6,782 bases of DNA, taken from Sporomusa sp. (GTDB lineage: Bacteria > Bacillota_C > Negativicutes > Sporomusales > Sporomusaceae). The notes beneath the pieces were generated by a model. It searched no databases, was not told the origin of the DNA, and saw only the letters and a program-made list of their open reading frames with translations. Each line of letters opens with the position of its first letter. Position 1 is the stretch's first letter. Positions 1 to 5,666 of the stretch are shown piece after piece. The DNA is taken from the NCBI GenBank assembly GCA_029256645.1, contig JAQSXM010000188.1, positions 1 through 6,782 of the forward strand. The letters are read 5' to 3'. The translations under genes were made by a program, and so were the position numbers.

Positions 1-687
1 GAGTCACTGGCAATACCGCATGCTGTGAAAAAAGCAAAAGAAAAACTCGGTTTTAAAAAAGTAGCTGTCATGTATTCGAACAATAACGACTGGGCCGTAT
101 CTGGTTTTAAAACCTTTGAACAGGCAATAAAAGACAACGGCATGGAGACTGTCACTGTTGAAACTTTTGCTGATAAAGACACTGATTTCTCAGCCCAGCT
201 AACCAAGATTGCCGCTCTCAAGCCAGATGCAATTATGGTCGCTGGTTTATATCAAGAGGCTGCGCTCATTCTTAAAAAGGCCAGAGAGATTGGTATTACT
301 GTGCCGATTGTCGGCAATAACGGCTTCAACTCACCGCAATTAATTAAATCTGGTGGCACTGCAGCTGAAGGGGTTGTTGTGGCAAGTCCCTGGTATCCTG
401 GTAAAGATGACGAGAAAGTTAAGAAATTTGTAGCTGCATACAAAACAAAATACAGCAAAGAGCCTGATCAATTTGCGGCCCAGGCGTATGATGCTTTATA
501 CATTATGGCAGATGCCTTAGAAAAATCCGGCACCACGACAGACCGCAAGAAGTTCAGGGACAGCCTTGCCAACGTAAAAGACTTCCCCGGCGTTACCGGT
601 AAGTTCGCTTTTGATGCCAAACGTAACCCGGCTATGGATGTTACGATCCTTGTTGTTAAAGACGGCCAGTTCACAGAGTTAAAATAA
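1..687 (+). CDS. Branched-chain amino acid ABC transporter substrate-binding protein (5'-partial)
   Basis: This is the C-terminal 228 residues of a LivJ/LivK-type binding protein (type I periplasmic-binding fold, Peripla_BP_6 family), which captures the ligand outside the cytoplasmic membrane and delivers it to LivH/LivM. The frame is open from base 1, so the gene begins upstream. The GTG at 25 is an internal valine codon, not a start. Visible family features are a Rossmann-like strand (KVAVMY, about residues 20-25), TDFSAQLTKI (61-70), PDAIMVAG (75-82), the conserved helix FAAQAYDALYIMADAL (158-173) and the C-terminal FPGVTGKFAFD (195-205) typical of these proteins. The signal peptide and about 150 N-terminal residues are missing. 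It ends with tandem TAA TAA stops and lies 33 bp before livH with no terminator between them, so it is in the operon. Leucine/isoleucine/valine is the default ligand, but related proteins bind other amino acids or amides and the ligand cannot be read from this fragment. Confidence 0.93.
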   Translation, partial: ESLAIPHAVKKAKEKLGFKKVAVMYSNNNDWAVSGFKTFEQAIKDNGMETVTVETFADKDTDFSAQLTKIAALKPDAIMVAGLYQEAALILKKAREIGITVPIVGNNGFNSPQLIKSGGTAAEGVVVASPWYPGKDDEKVKKFVAAYKTKYSKEPDQFAAQAYDALYIMADALEKSGTTTDRKKFRDSLANVKDFPGVTGKFAFDAKRNPAMDVTILVVKDGQFTELK

Positions 688-706
688 TAATGAAAAACGT
701 AACATG

Positions 707-712
707 AAGGAG
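707..712 (+). promoter_or_regulatory. livH ribosome binding site, decides start at 721
   Basis: AAGGAG lies 8 nt before the GTG at 721. A GTG at 712 in the same frame overlaps the last base of this site and so cannot be the start that it serves. The protein beginning at 721 (MFLQQVVNGLTLGS) also matches the usual LivH N-terminus. Confidence 0.8.
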
Positions 713-720
713 TGAAGTCA

Positions 721-1602
721 GTGTTCTTGCAGCAAGTAGTCAACGGCCTCACTTTAGGTAGTACCTATGCAGTTATTGCATTAGGCTACACATTAATTTT
801 CGGCGTACTAAATATTGTGAATATGGCTCATGGCGAGATATTCATGATCGGGGCTTTTGTCGGCTTGATGCTTGTCACAAAGTTCAATATCGGTATCATC
901 GGAGCACTTATTGGTGCGATGATTACCGGAGCAGCTCTTGGTTATCTGTTAGAAAGAGTAGCTTTGCGCCCCCTGCGGCGCAAAGAAGTCTCACACCTGG
1001 CGCCGCTGATTAGTACGATTGGTGTATCTATTTTTTTAGAAAGTCTGGCTCTTAAGGTATTTGGTCCACAAGCCCAGTCCTTTCCGCCCGTATTTTCAGG
1101 ACAACTGCTGGATTTAGGGGTATTTAAAATTTCTTTTATCCAGATTATTATCCTTGCTATTTCATTTGGTTTGATGTTTACGCTGCGTTTTTGGCTGGCA
1201 AAAACAAAAGCCGGAAAATCAATACGGGCAACGGCAGAGAACATCGAAACAGCGGGTCTGTTAGGTGTTGATACGCGCAAGGTCATTGTAATGACCGTCA
1301 TGCTGGCATCCGGTCTCGGGGCAGTAGCCGGGGTTCTTGTAGGGCTGGCGTTTAACGCCGTTGAGCCTACTATGGGGATCACCATGGGTTTTAAGGGGTT
1401 GGCGGTACTTATTCTGGGCGGTCTGGGCAATATAACAGGCGCCATGGTTGGTGGCTTAATCTTAGGGATCGCGGAAGTATTTAGTGTCGCGTATGGAGAT
1501 TCATCCTACCGGGATGCAGTAGCCTTTGGCTTAATTATGGTGCTATTGTTTGTACGACCCCAGGGTCTTTTTGGCAGCAGCACTCCTCAAGGAGGCCGGT
1601 AG
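721..1602 (+). CDS. livH: Branched-chain amino acid ABC transporter permease LivH
   Basis: This inner-membrane permease subunit pairs with LivM to form the translocation channel of a HAAT-family importer. From the GTG at 721 it is 293 residues, normal for LivH. It opens with MFLQQVVNGLTLGSTYAVIA and continues with several hydrophobic segments. The family signature around NIVNMAHGEIFMIGAF (AHG at 36-38) is present. A cytoplasmic EAA-like coupling loop follows at about 163-184 (KAGKS to AGLLGVD), which would contact an ATPase subunit. GGLGNITGAMVGG (233-245) and the terminal RPQGLFG (279-285) are typical of LivH. Its last codons carry the AAGGAGG ribosome binding site of livM, which starts 2 bp after the TAG stop, so the two are probably translationally coupled. 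No truncation or missing motif is seen. The start choice rests on Shine-Dalgarno spacing; the in-frame GTG at 712 would add three residues. Confidence 0.95.
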   Translation: MFLQQVVNGLTLGSTYAVIALGYTLIFGVLNIVNMAHGEIFMIGAFVGLMLVTKFNIGIIGALIGAMITGAALGYLLERVALRPLRRKEVSHLAPLISTIGVSIFLESLALKVFGPQAQSFPPVFSGQLLDLGVFKISFIQIIILAISFGLMFTLRFWLAKTKAGKSIRATAENIETAGLLGVDTRKVIVMTVMLASGLGAVAGVLVGLAFNAVEPTMGITMGFKGLAVLILGGLGNITGAMVGGLILGIAEVFSVAYGDSSYRDAVAFGLIMVLLFVRPQGLFGSSTPQGGR

Positions 1603-1604
1603 CC

Positions 1605-2585
1605 ATGGATGCGCTCTTAAATCCGTATTATCTGCAGATTTTAATGTTTATTCTCATCAATGCTATGCTGGGTATTAGTATTTATTTAACCCTTGCAACA
1701 GGGCAGTTATCCTTGGGAAATGCCGGTTTCATGAGTGTAGGTGCGTATACATCGGCATTATTGACGCTAAAACTCGGGATTCCCGTATATCTGGCTATTC
1801 CGACAGGCGGGTTGGCCGCTTGCCTGATGGCCGCAGTCATTGGTATCCCGGCTACCAGGTTACAAGGGATATATTTAGCTATTGCCACCCTCGGCTTTGG
1901 CGAGGTAGTAAGAGTAATTATTCTCAACCTGAAAATCACTAACGGGGCTTTAGGTCTTTCCGGGATACCGTCATTAGGTGTACTTATTGGCAAGCAGTTT
2001 TCTGCAATGGGGTATAGCCAGGGACTTGCAGGCTTCAGCCTGCAGCAAATAAGCAATCTGTCTGTCATTGCCATTCTTGCTGCGATCTTAGCTTTTATCG
2101 TTTTCTTTGCCGTCCGGTTACGCAATTCCAGGATAGGCCGGGCGTTTGCGTCAATTAAGGCTGATGAGCACGCCGCTGAAGTATCAGGGGTAAATACAAC
2201 CAGATACAAGCTGTTGGCCTTTTTCCTGGGGGCTTTTGTTGCCGGGATTGCCGGAGGGTTAGCAGCACACATTACTTTCTATATCGGCCCAAAGGATTTT
2301 TCGTATCATCGCGCTGTTGAGATATTGTTATTTGCCGTATTTGGGGGTAGCAATGTGGTATGGGGACCGCTCTTAGGATCGGTCATATTAACAACTCTCC
2401 CTGAGCTGCTGCGGTCAGCTGCAGACTATCGGGCCATGATCTATGGCGGTATTCTGGTCATAATGATGATTTTCCGCCCACAGGGGCTGATCAGTGAAGA
2501 AACAATCCGTTACTGGCAATCCAAGCTGAAGACATCTTCTACTGCAGGCGAACAGCCGGAACCAACAAGGAGGTCAGCAGGATGA
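1605..2585 (+). CDS. livM: Branched-chain amino acid ABC transporter permease LivM
   Basis: This is the second inner-membrane permease subunit, expected to heterodimerise with LivH. It is 326 residues, starting at an ATG 9 nt after AAGGAGG (1589-1595). LivM hallmarks in order are GQLSLGNAGFMSVGAYTSAL (33-52), RLQGIYLAIATLGFGEVVR (85-103) and NGALGLSGIP (113-122). An EAA-type coupling loop follows at 175-197 (SRIGRAF to EVSGVN), then GGSNVVWGPLLG (247-258) and RPQGL (291-295). Multiple hydrophobic stretches fit a polytopic membrane protein. The tail after about residue 296 is hydrophilic and rich in charged residues, threonine and serine; its codons contain the livG ribosome binding site. The stop overlaps the livG start as ATGA (2582-2585), a standard coupling arrangement. 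Confidence 0.95.
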   Translation: MDALLNPYYLQILMFILINAMLGISIYLTLATGQLSLGNAGFMSVGAYTSALLTLKLGIPVYLAIPTGGLAACLMAAVIGIPATRLQGIYLAIATLGFGEVVRVIILNLKITNGALGLSGIPSLGVLIGKQFSAMGYSQGLAGFSLQQISNLSVIAILAAILAFIVFFAVRLRNSRIGRAFASIKADEHAAEVSGVNTTRYKLLAFFLGAFVAGIAGGLAAHITFYIGPKDFSYHRAVEILLFAVFGGSNVVWGPLLGSVILTTLPELLRSAADYRAMIYGGILVIMMIFRPQGLISEETIRYWQSKLKTSSTAGEQPEPTRRSAG

Positions 2586-3343
2586 TCCTCACACTTGAAA
2601 AAGTCAGTAAAAACTTTGGTGGGCTGGCTGCGTTATCTAATGTAAGTTTTAGCATCGGGAAGGGTGAAATTCTTGGTGTAATTGGGCCTAATGGCGCTGG
2701 CAAGACAACCCTTTTCAACCTGATTACCGGTGTTTTATCGCCAAGTGAAGGCCGTATTGTTTACCAGGACAAAGCGATTGTTGGCTTAAAGCCCCACAGG
2801 ATTACTAAGCTGGGGATTTCCCGTACTTTTCAAAATATCCGCTTATTTGGTCAGATGACAGCGTTAGAGAACGTTATGGTTGGCGCTCATTGCCGTATGA
2901 AGGCCGGTCTCTGGCAGGGATTATGGCAGACTAAGACGCAACAGACTGAGGAAAAAACCATCAGGGGTAAGGCTCGCGCTATGCTGGAACTAACAGGGAT
3001 CGGCGATGAAGTGAATACCTTTGCCGGCGCGCTATCTTACGGTAAACAACGCCGTCTGGAAATTGCCCGGGCGCTGGCCTCTGATCCGGATCTGCTCCTC
3101 TTAGATGAGCCTGCAGCCGGTATGAATGAGAGTGAGACAGAAGACCTGCGATTACTGATTGCTAAAATACAGCAATTGGGCAAAGCCGTTATCCTGATCG
3201 AACACGATATGCATTTAATGATGAATGTATGTGAGCGGTTTGTTGTGTTAAACTTTGGCCGGAAGATTGCGGAGGGCGCACCGGCAAGCATCCAGGAGAA
3301 CCCTGAGGTTATTGAAGCCTATCTGGGAAAGGAGGATGTGTGA
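2582..3343 (+). CDS. livG: Branched-chain amino acid ABC transporter ATP-binding protein LivG
   Basis: This cytoplasmic ATPase subunit hydrolyses ATP to drive import through LivH/LivM, together with LivF. It is 253 residues, the usual LivG length. Motifs are Walker A GPNGAGKT (35-42), Q-loop SRTFQNIRLF (Q84), ABC signature LSYGKQRRLEIARAL (151-165), Walker B LLLLDEP with catalytic E176, and switch histidine H208 in LIEHDM. The Y at the second signature position in place of the usual S/G is normal for LivG. The roughly 20-residue insertion after the Q-loop (about 101-125, CRMKAGLWQGLWQ and following) is also a LivG trait that separates it from LivF. It starts at an ATG overlapping the livM stop, 8 nt after AAGGAGG (2567-2573). 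Its last codons hold the livF ribosome binding site. Confidence 0.96.
   Translation: MILTLEKVSKNFGGLAALSNVSFSIGKGEILGVIGPNGAGKTTLFNLITGVLSPSEGRIVYQDKAIVGLKPHRITKLGISRTFQNIRLFGQMTALENVMVGAHCRMKAGLWQGLWQTKTQQTEEKTIRGKARAMLELTGIGDEVNTFAGALSYGKQRRLEIARALASDPDLLLLDEPAAGMNESETEDLRLLIAKIQQLGKAVILIEHDMHLMMNVCERFVVLNFGRKIAEGAPASIQENPEVIEAYLGKEDV
3328..3335 (+). promoter_or_regulatory. livF ribosome binding site, decides start at 3345
   Basis: AAAGGAGG lies inside the end of livG, 9 nt before the ATG at 3345. An ATG at 3336 directly abuts the site and is too close to be used. The in-frame region further upstream overlaps livG and encodes nothing LivF-like, so the protein starts MLEITKLIAGYG. Confidence 0.8.
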
Positions 3344-3344
3344 C

Positions 3345-4058
3345 ATGCTTGAAATCACAAAACTTATTGCTGGTTACGGAAACATTAAAGCGTTAAAAAC
3401 GGTCGACATCTCCGTTCCCGAAGGTGCAATCGTATCCTTAATTGGTGCAAATGGTGCAGGGAAAACAACTACGATGAAATCAATCATGGGTCTGGTTCAG
3501 CCTGACGCAGGCCAAATTGCCTTCCAGGGAAAAAATATTACCGGTTTAGCTGTACACAAGGTAGTAAATCTGGGGATATCACTCGTTCCCGAAGGCCGCA
3601 GCATACTGTCTCAAATGACAGTGCTGGAGAATTTAGAGATGGGCGCTTACCAACGGAAAGACGACTCCATCCAGAGTGATCTGGAAAAAGTTTTTAAGCG
3701 CTTTCCGATATTAGAAGAACGTAGAACACAGTTAGGCGGGACCTTATCCGGGGGCCAACAGCAAATGCTGGCAATTGGCAGAGCCTTAATGGCTCGTCCG
3801 AAGCTGCTGCTGCTGGATGAACCATCCATGGGCCTAGCCCCGCTGGTAGTGGCCGATATATTTAAGGTCATCCAGGAAATCAATGCCGAAGGGACAACTA
3901 TTCTGCTTGTTGAGCAAAACGTCCGCCAGGCAATCAAGATTGCTCACTATGCCTATGTCATGGAGACCGGTCGGATTGTTCTCCACGGGAAAGCTGATGA
4001 TATAGCCAATGATCCAAGAGTTATGGAGGCTTACTTGGGCGGGAGGAAAGTTGGCTAA
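3345..4058 (+). CDS. livF: Branched-chain amino acid ABC transporter ATP-binding protein LivF
   Basis: This is the second cytoplasmic ATPase of the importer, forming the nucleotide-binding pair with LivG. It is 237 residues from the ATG at 3345, matching LivF. Motifs are Walker A GANGAGKT (34-41), the LivF-typical LVPEGR (80-85) in the Q-loop region, signature LSGGQQQMLAIGRAL (134-148) and Walker B LLLLDEPSMGL (154-164, catalytic E159). LVEQN (188-192) has glutamine Q191 where most ABC ATPases have the switch histidine; both changes are normal for LivF. The gene starts 1 bp after the livG stop (TGA C ATG) and is the last of the operon, followed 22 bp later by a strong terminator hairpin. No defect is seen. 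Confidence 0.96.
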   Translation: MLEITKLIAGYGNIKALKTVDISVPEGAIVSLIGANGAGKTTTMKSIMGLVQPDAGQIAFQGKNITGLAVHKVVNLGISLVPEGRSILSQMTVLENLEMGAYQRKDDSIQSDLEKVFKRFPILEERRTQLGGTLSGGQQQMLAIGRALMARPKLLLLDEPSMGLAPLVVADIFKVIQEINAEGTTILLVEQNVRQAIKIAHYAYVMETGRIVLHGKADDIANDPRVMEAYLGGRKVG

Positions 4059-4080
4059 AAATACGCATATAACCTAAAAG

Positions 4081-4130
4081 AACCCCCTAAAGTCGTTACG
4101 GCTAAACCGTAAGCTACTTTAGGGGGTTTT
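4081..4130. terminator. Bidirectional intrinsic terminator between livF and the convergent radical SAM gene
   Basis: A perfect 13-bp outer stem pairs 4081-4093 (AACCCCCTAAAGT) with 4116-4128 (ACTTTAGGGGGTT). A 2-by-3-nt internal loop separates it from a 6-bp inner stem (TTACGG 4096-4101 with CCGTAA 4107-4112) that closes a 5-nt CTAAA loop. On the plus strand the stem runs into TTTT (4127-4130). On the minus strand it is followed by TTCTTTT. It therefore can terminate both livF transcripts and transcripts from the opposite gene, whose stop codon (4132-4134) sits directly beside it. Confidence 0.88.
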
Positions 4131-4131
4131 A

Positions 4132-5010
4132 CTATTTATTAAATCTTTTTCTATAGCCACATTTTCTGCAAAGTTCTTCTACTACATTATTATTGCAAAA
4201 ACTACGTCTTATATTTTCTGCCCTTTTTCCATTGATAATATCACAAAATTTGTGATCATGAATATTGCCTAAATTAATTATCCCTTCCCCATCAAGGCAA
4301 CAGGGCACTACTGTACCATCAACTAAAATAGCAATTTGATTTCTTAATCCAAAGCAAGTTCCTTTATTAAAGTCCTCTTCTTCTTTTAAATCAGGCCATT
4401 TAAACTCATAATCCTGACTCAAATATACTCGATCCCCGATTTTTAATGCTTTAGTTTCAGATAAATTACCCTGTATTTTATAAGGTAACTTAAAGTGCTC
4501 TTCAATTTTATGAATAATGTCTAAATTTCTTTTTCTCTGATCCTCTGTTAATAGAGCTTCATCCAAATTCCATAACCTTAAGGATATAAATATGCCTGAC
4601 TCTATTACTGCCCTGCTAGAAAATTCAAGAATATTGTCAATATACTTATCTTTAGATATTTCGTTCTGATTTTCATCAAAGCTATGCAGTGAAAAATTTA
4701 TTTGCCGCACTGCCGGTTTCTCAATTAAAGTATTTGCTACTTTATCGATGAAAACACCATTTGTTGTAATGTTTACTCTAAAGCCCATTTCATAACTTAT
4801 ATCTAGAAATCTTCCTAGATTCGGATGGATTAAAGGCTCCCCTTTTACATGTAAGTATATATAATCTGCAAAAGGTTTAATTTGTTCTAGAATTTGTCTA
4901 AAGGCAGCTTCTGACATAAATTCCGGTTTTCTTTTAGTTTTAGGACAAAAATCACATGTTAAATTGCATACATTTGTTATTTCTAAATAAATTTTTTTAT
5001 ACTTTTTCAT
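4132..5010 (-). CDS. Radical SAM protein with SPASM-like C-terminal region, function unknown
   Basis: This 292-residue protein is of the radical SAM superfamily. It would bind a [4Fe-4S] cluster and S-adenosylmethionine and generate a 5'-deoxyadenosyl radical. The cluster motif is C15-x3-C19-x2-C22 very near the N-terminus. A GEP motif for SAM binding (KGEPL, 56-60), NITTNG (80-85) and INFSLHSF (104-111) match strands of the TIM-barrel core. The C-terminal part has C219-x12-G232-x4-C237, then C272-x8-C281-x2-C284, with additional C238 and C256. NLGNI (246-250) before the last cysteines is typical of SPASM domains, so at least one auxiliary Fe-S cluster is likely. SPASM proteins often modify peptides or proteins, but no precursor peptide or modified-enzyme partner is recognisable here, so the substrate is unknown. 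The ATG at 5010 has only a weak GAGAG site 9 nt upstream, and an in-frame TGA lies five codons upstream, so the start is well bounded. Base composition is far more AT-rich than the liv genes, suggesting a different origin. Confidence 0.88.
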   Translation of the reverse strand: MKKYKKIYLEITNVCNLTCDFCPKTKRKPEFMSEAAFRQILEQIKPFADYIYLHVKGEPLIHPNLGRFLDISYEMGFRVNITTNGVFIDKVANTLIEKPAVRQINFSLHSFDENQNEISKDKYIDNILEFSSRAVIESGIFISLRLWNLDEALLTEDQRKRNLDIIHKIEEHFKLPYKIQGNLSETKALKIGDRVYLSQDYEFKWPDLKEEEDFNKGTCFGLRNQIAILVDGTVVPCCLDGEGIINLGNIHDHKFCDIINGKRAENIRRSFCNNNVVEELCRKCGYRKRFNK

Positions 5011-5161
5011 AAATTTAAGCTCTCATTCTTTATATGCTATTTAGCAGCTAACACCTTTTTTTGACAACCAATAAACATATTATTCCTAATATCGTCATAA
5101 GAAATACCATCATATTATAAAAAAATACTATAAGTCACTATTACTATCCCCATTACTCAAA
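5011..5161. other. AT-rich leader region of the radical SAM gene
   Basis: No convincing gene is seen in this stretch. Read on the minus strand, it contains a TATAAT at 5114-5119 without a good -35. It also contains a TTGTCA at 5062-5067 without a good -10 at normal spacing (CTAAAT at 17 nt). The odd-length palindrome TTAGCAGCTAA lies at 5041-5051. A 21-codon hydrophobic open frame at 5048-5113 (minus strand) lacks a ribosome binding site; it is treated as a finding rather than a gene. Transcription of the radical SAM gene presumably starts here because the upstream gene ends in its own terminator, but the exact promoter cannot be chosen. Confidence 0.4.
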
Positions 5162-5162
5162 G

Positions 5163-5200
5163 CAAAACAAGCCTCAACCCCAAGGGTTGATGCTTGTTTG
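5163..5200 (-). terminator. Intrinsic terminator of the yjdM-like gene
   Basis: The hairpin pairs AAACAAGC (5165-5172) with GCTTGTTT (5192-5199). After one C-T mismatch, TCAACCC (5174-5180) pairs with GGGTTGA (5184-5190), closing a 3-nt loop. On the minus strand the stem is followed by a T-rich run (TTTTGCTTT). It lies about 25 bp after the stop codon of the minus-strand gene ending at 5225. The plus-strand side has no good T tract, so it appears to act in one direction. Confidence 0.75.
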
Positions 5201-5224
5201 CGCTATTCTGGTTTCAAACCACCT

Positions 5225-5560
5225 TTATACCTTTTTAACAAATTCAGATTTTAATTTCATTGCTCCAAAACCATCAATTTGGCAATCAATATCATGATCT
5301 CCATCAACCAACCGTATATTTTTTACTTTTGTACCTATTTTTACGACTGATGAACTTCCTTTTACTTTCAGGTCTTTGATTACGGTTACTGTGTCACCAT
5401 CGGTTAAGACATTTCCATTTACATCTTTAATAATCTTTTTATCTTCACTATTTGCAGTTTCTAAAGTCCACTCATGAGCACATTCCGGGCAAATAAGAAG
5501 AATTCCATCTTGGTACGTATATTCCGAATTACATTGTGGGCACTTTGGCAAATCAGACAT
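5225..5560 (-). CDS. yjdM: PhnA/YjdM-family zinc-ribbon protein
   Basis: This is a 111-residue cytoplasmic protein, the same length as Escherichia coli YjdM (formerly PhnA), and as recalled it is very similar along its length. The N-terminal zinc ribbon has two CxxC pairs, C7-x2-C10 ([11 protein letters not shown]) and C24-x2-C27 (ICPECAHEW). The C-terminal PhnA domain includes [20 protein letters not shown] (46-65), [20 protein letters not shown] (66-85), [17 protein letters not shown] (95-111) and the GDHDIDC turn. The family was named from its place beside E. coli phosphonate genes, but it is not the phosphonoacetate hydrolase also called PhnA, and no reaction is established. No phosphonate genes are nearby. 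The ATG at 5560 is chosen because GGAGA lies 10 nt upstream and the protein then starts exactly as the family does; the open frame continuing upstream to 5752 overlaps the megL end. It has a likely promoter and terminator of its own. Composition is AT-rich like the neighbouring radical SAM gene. Confidence 0.94.
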   Translation of the reverse strand: MSDLPKCPQCNSEYTYQDGILLICPECAHEWTLETANSEDKKIIKDVNGNVLTDGDTVTVIKDLKVKGSSSVVKIGTKVKNIRLVDGDHDIDCQIDGFGAMKLKSEFVKKV

Positions 5561-5570
5561 AATTTTAGTT

Positions 5571-5575
5571 TCTCC
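5571..5575 (-). promoter_or_regulatory. yjdM-like gene ribosome binding site, decides start at 5560
   Basis: GGAGA on the minus strand ends 10 nt before the ATG at 5560. It supports the 111-residue family-length protein over the longer in-frame extension upstream. Confidence 0.65.
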
Positions 5576-5597
5576 ATTCGTGATTGTTAATTCTAAT

Positions 5598-5626
5598 ATA
5601 CTATCACAATTTGCCGCTATTAACAA
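5598..5626 (-). promoter_or_regulatory. Candidate sigma-70-type promoter for the yjdM-like gene
   Basis: On the minus strand, TTGTTA (5621-5626) and TAGTAT (5598-5603) are separated by exactly 17 nt; each matches four of six consensus bases. A start near 5591 would give a leader of roughly 30 nt containing the ribosome binding site. It lies in the 106-bp gap after the megL stop. No terminator hairpin was seen in that gap, so readthrough from megL is also possible. Confidence 0.4.
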
Positions 5627-5666
5627 ATCAATGTTTTGCACTATAAGTGGTAACTTCTTGCGAATT

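Noticed and set aside
25..27. GTG as start of the first gene
   Set aside because: The frame is open to base 1, no ribosome binding site precedes it, and the encoded part begins in the middle of a binding-protein domain.
712..714. GTG as livH start
   Set aside because: It overlaps the AAGGAG site; the GTG at 721 has correct spacing and the expected LivH N-terminus.
3582..3920. Missing Q-loop glutamine and switch histidine in LivF (E83, Q191)
   Set aside because: These are the usual residues in the LivF branch, not a defect.
252..3937. Minus-strand open frames opposite the liv genes (for example 942-1445 and 1682-2272)
   Set aside because: They are antisense shadows of well-supported genes, with no family motifs or ribosome binding sites.
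5061..5066. Perfect plus-strand TTGACA
   Set aside because: No acceptable -10 lies 16-18 nt downstream, and no plus-strand gene follows before the minus-strand genes.
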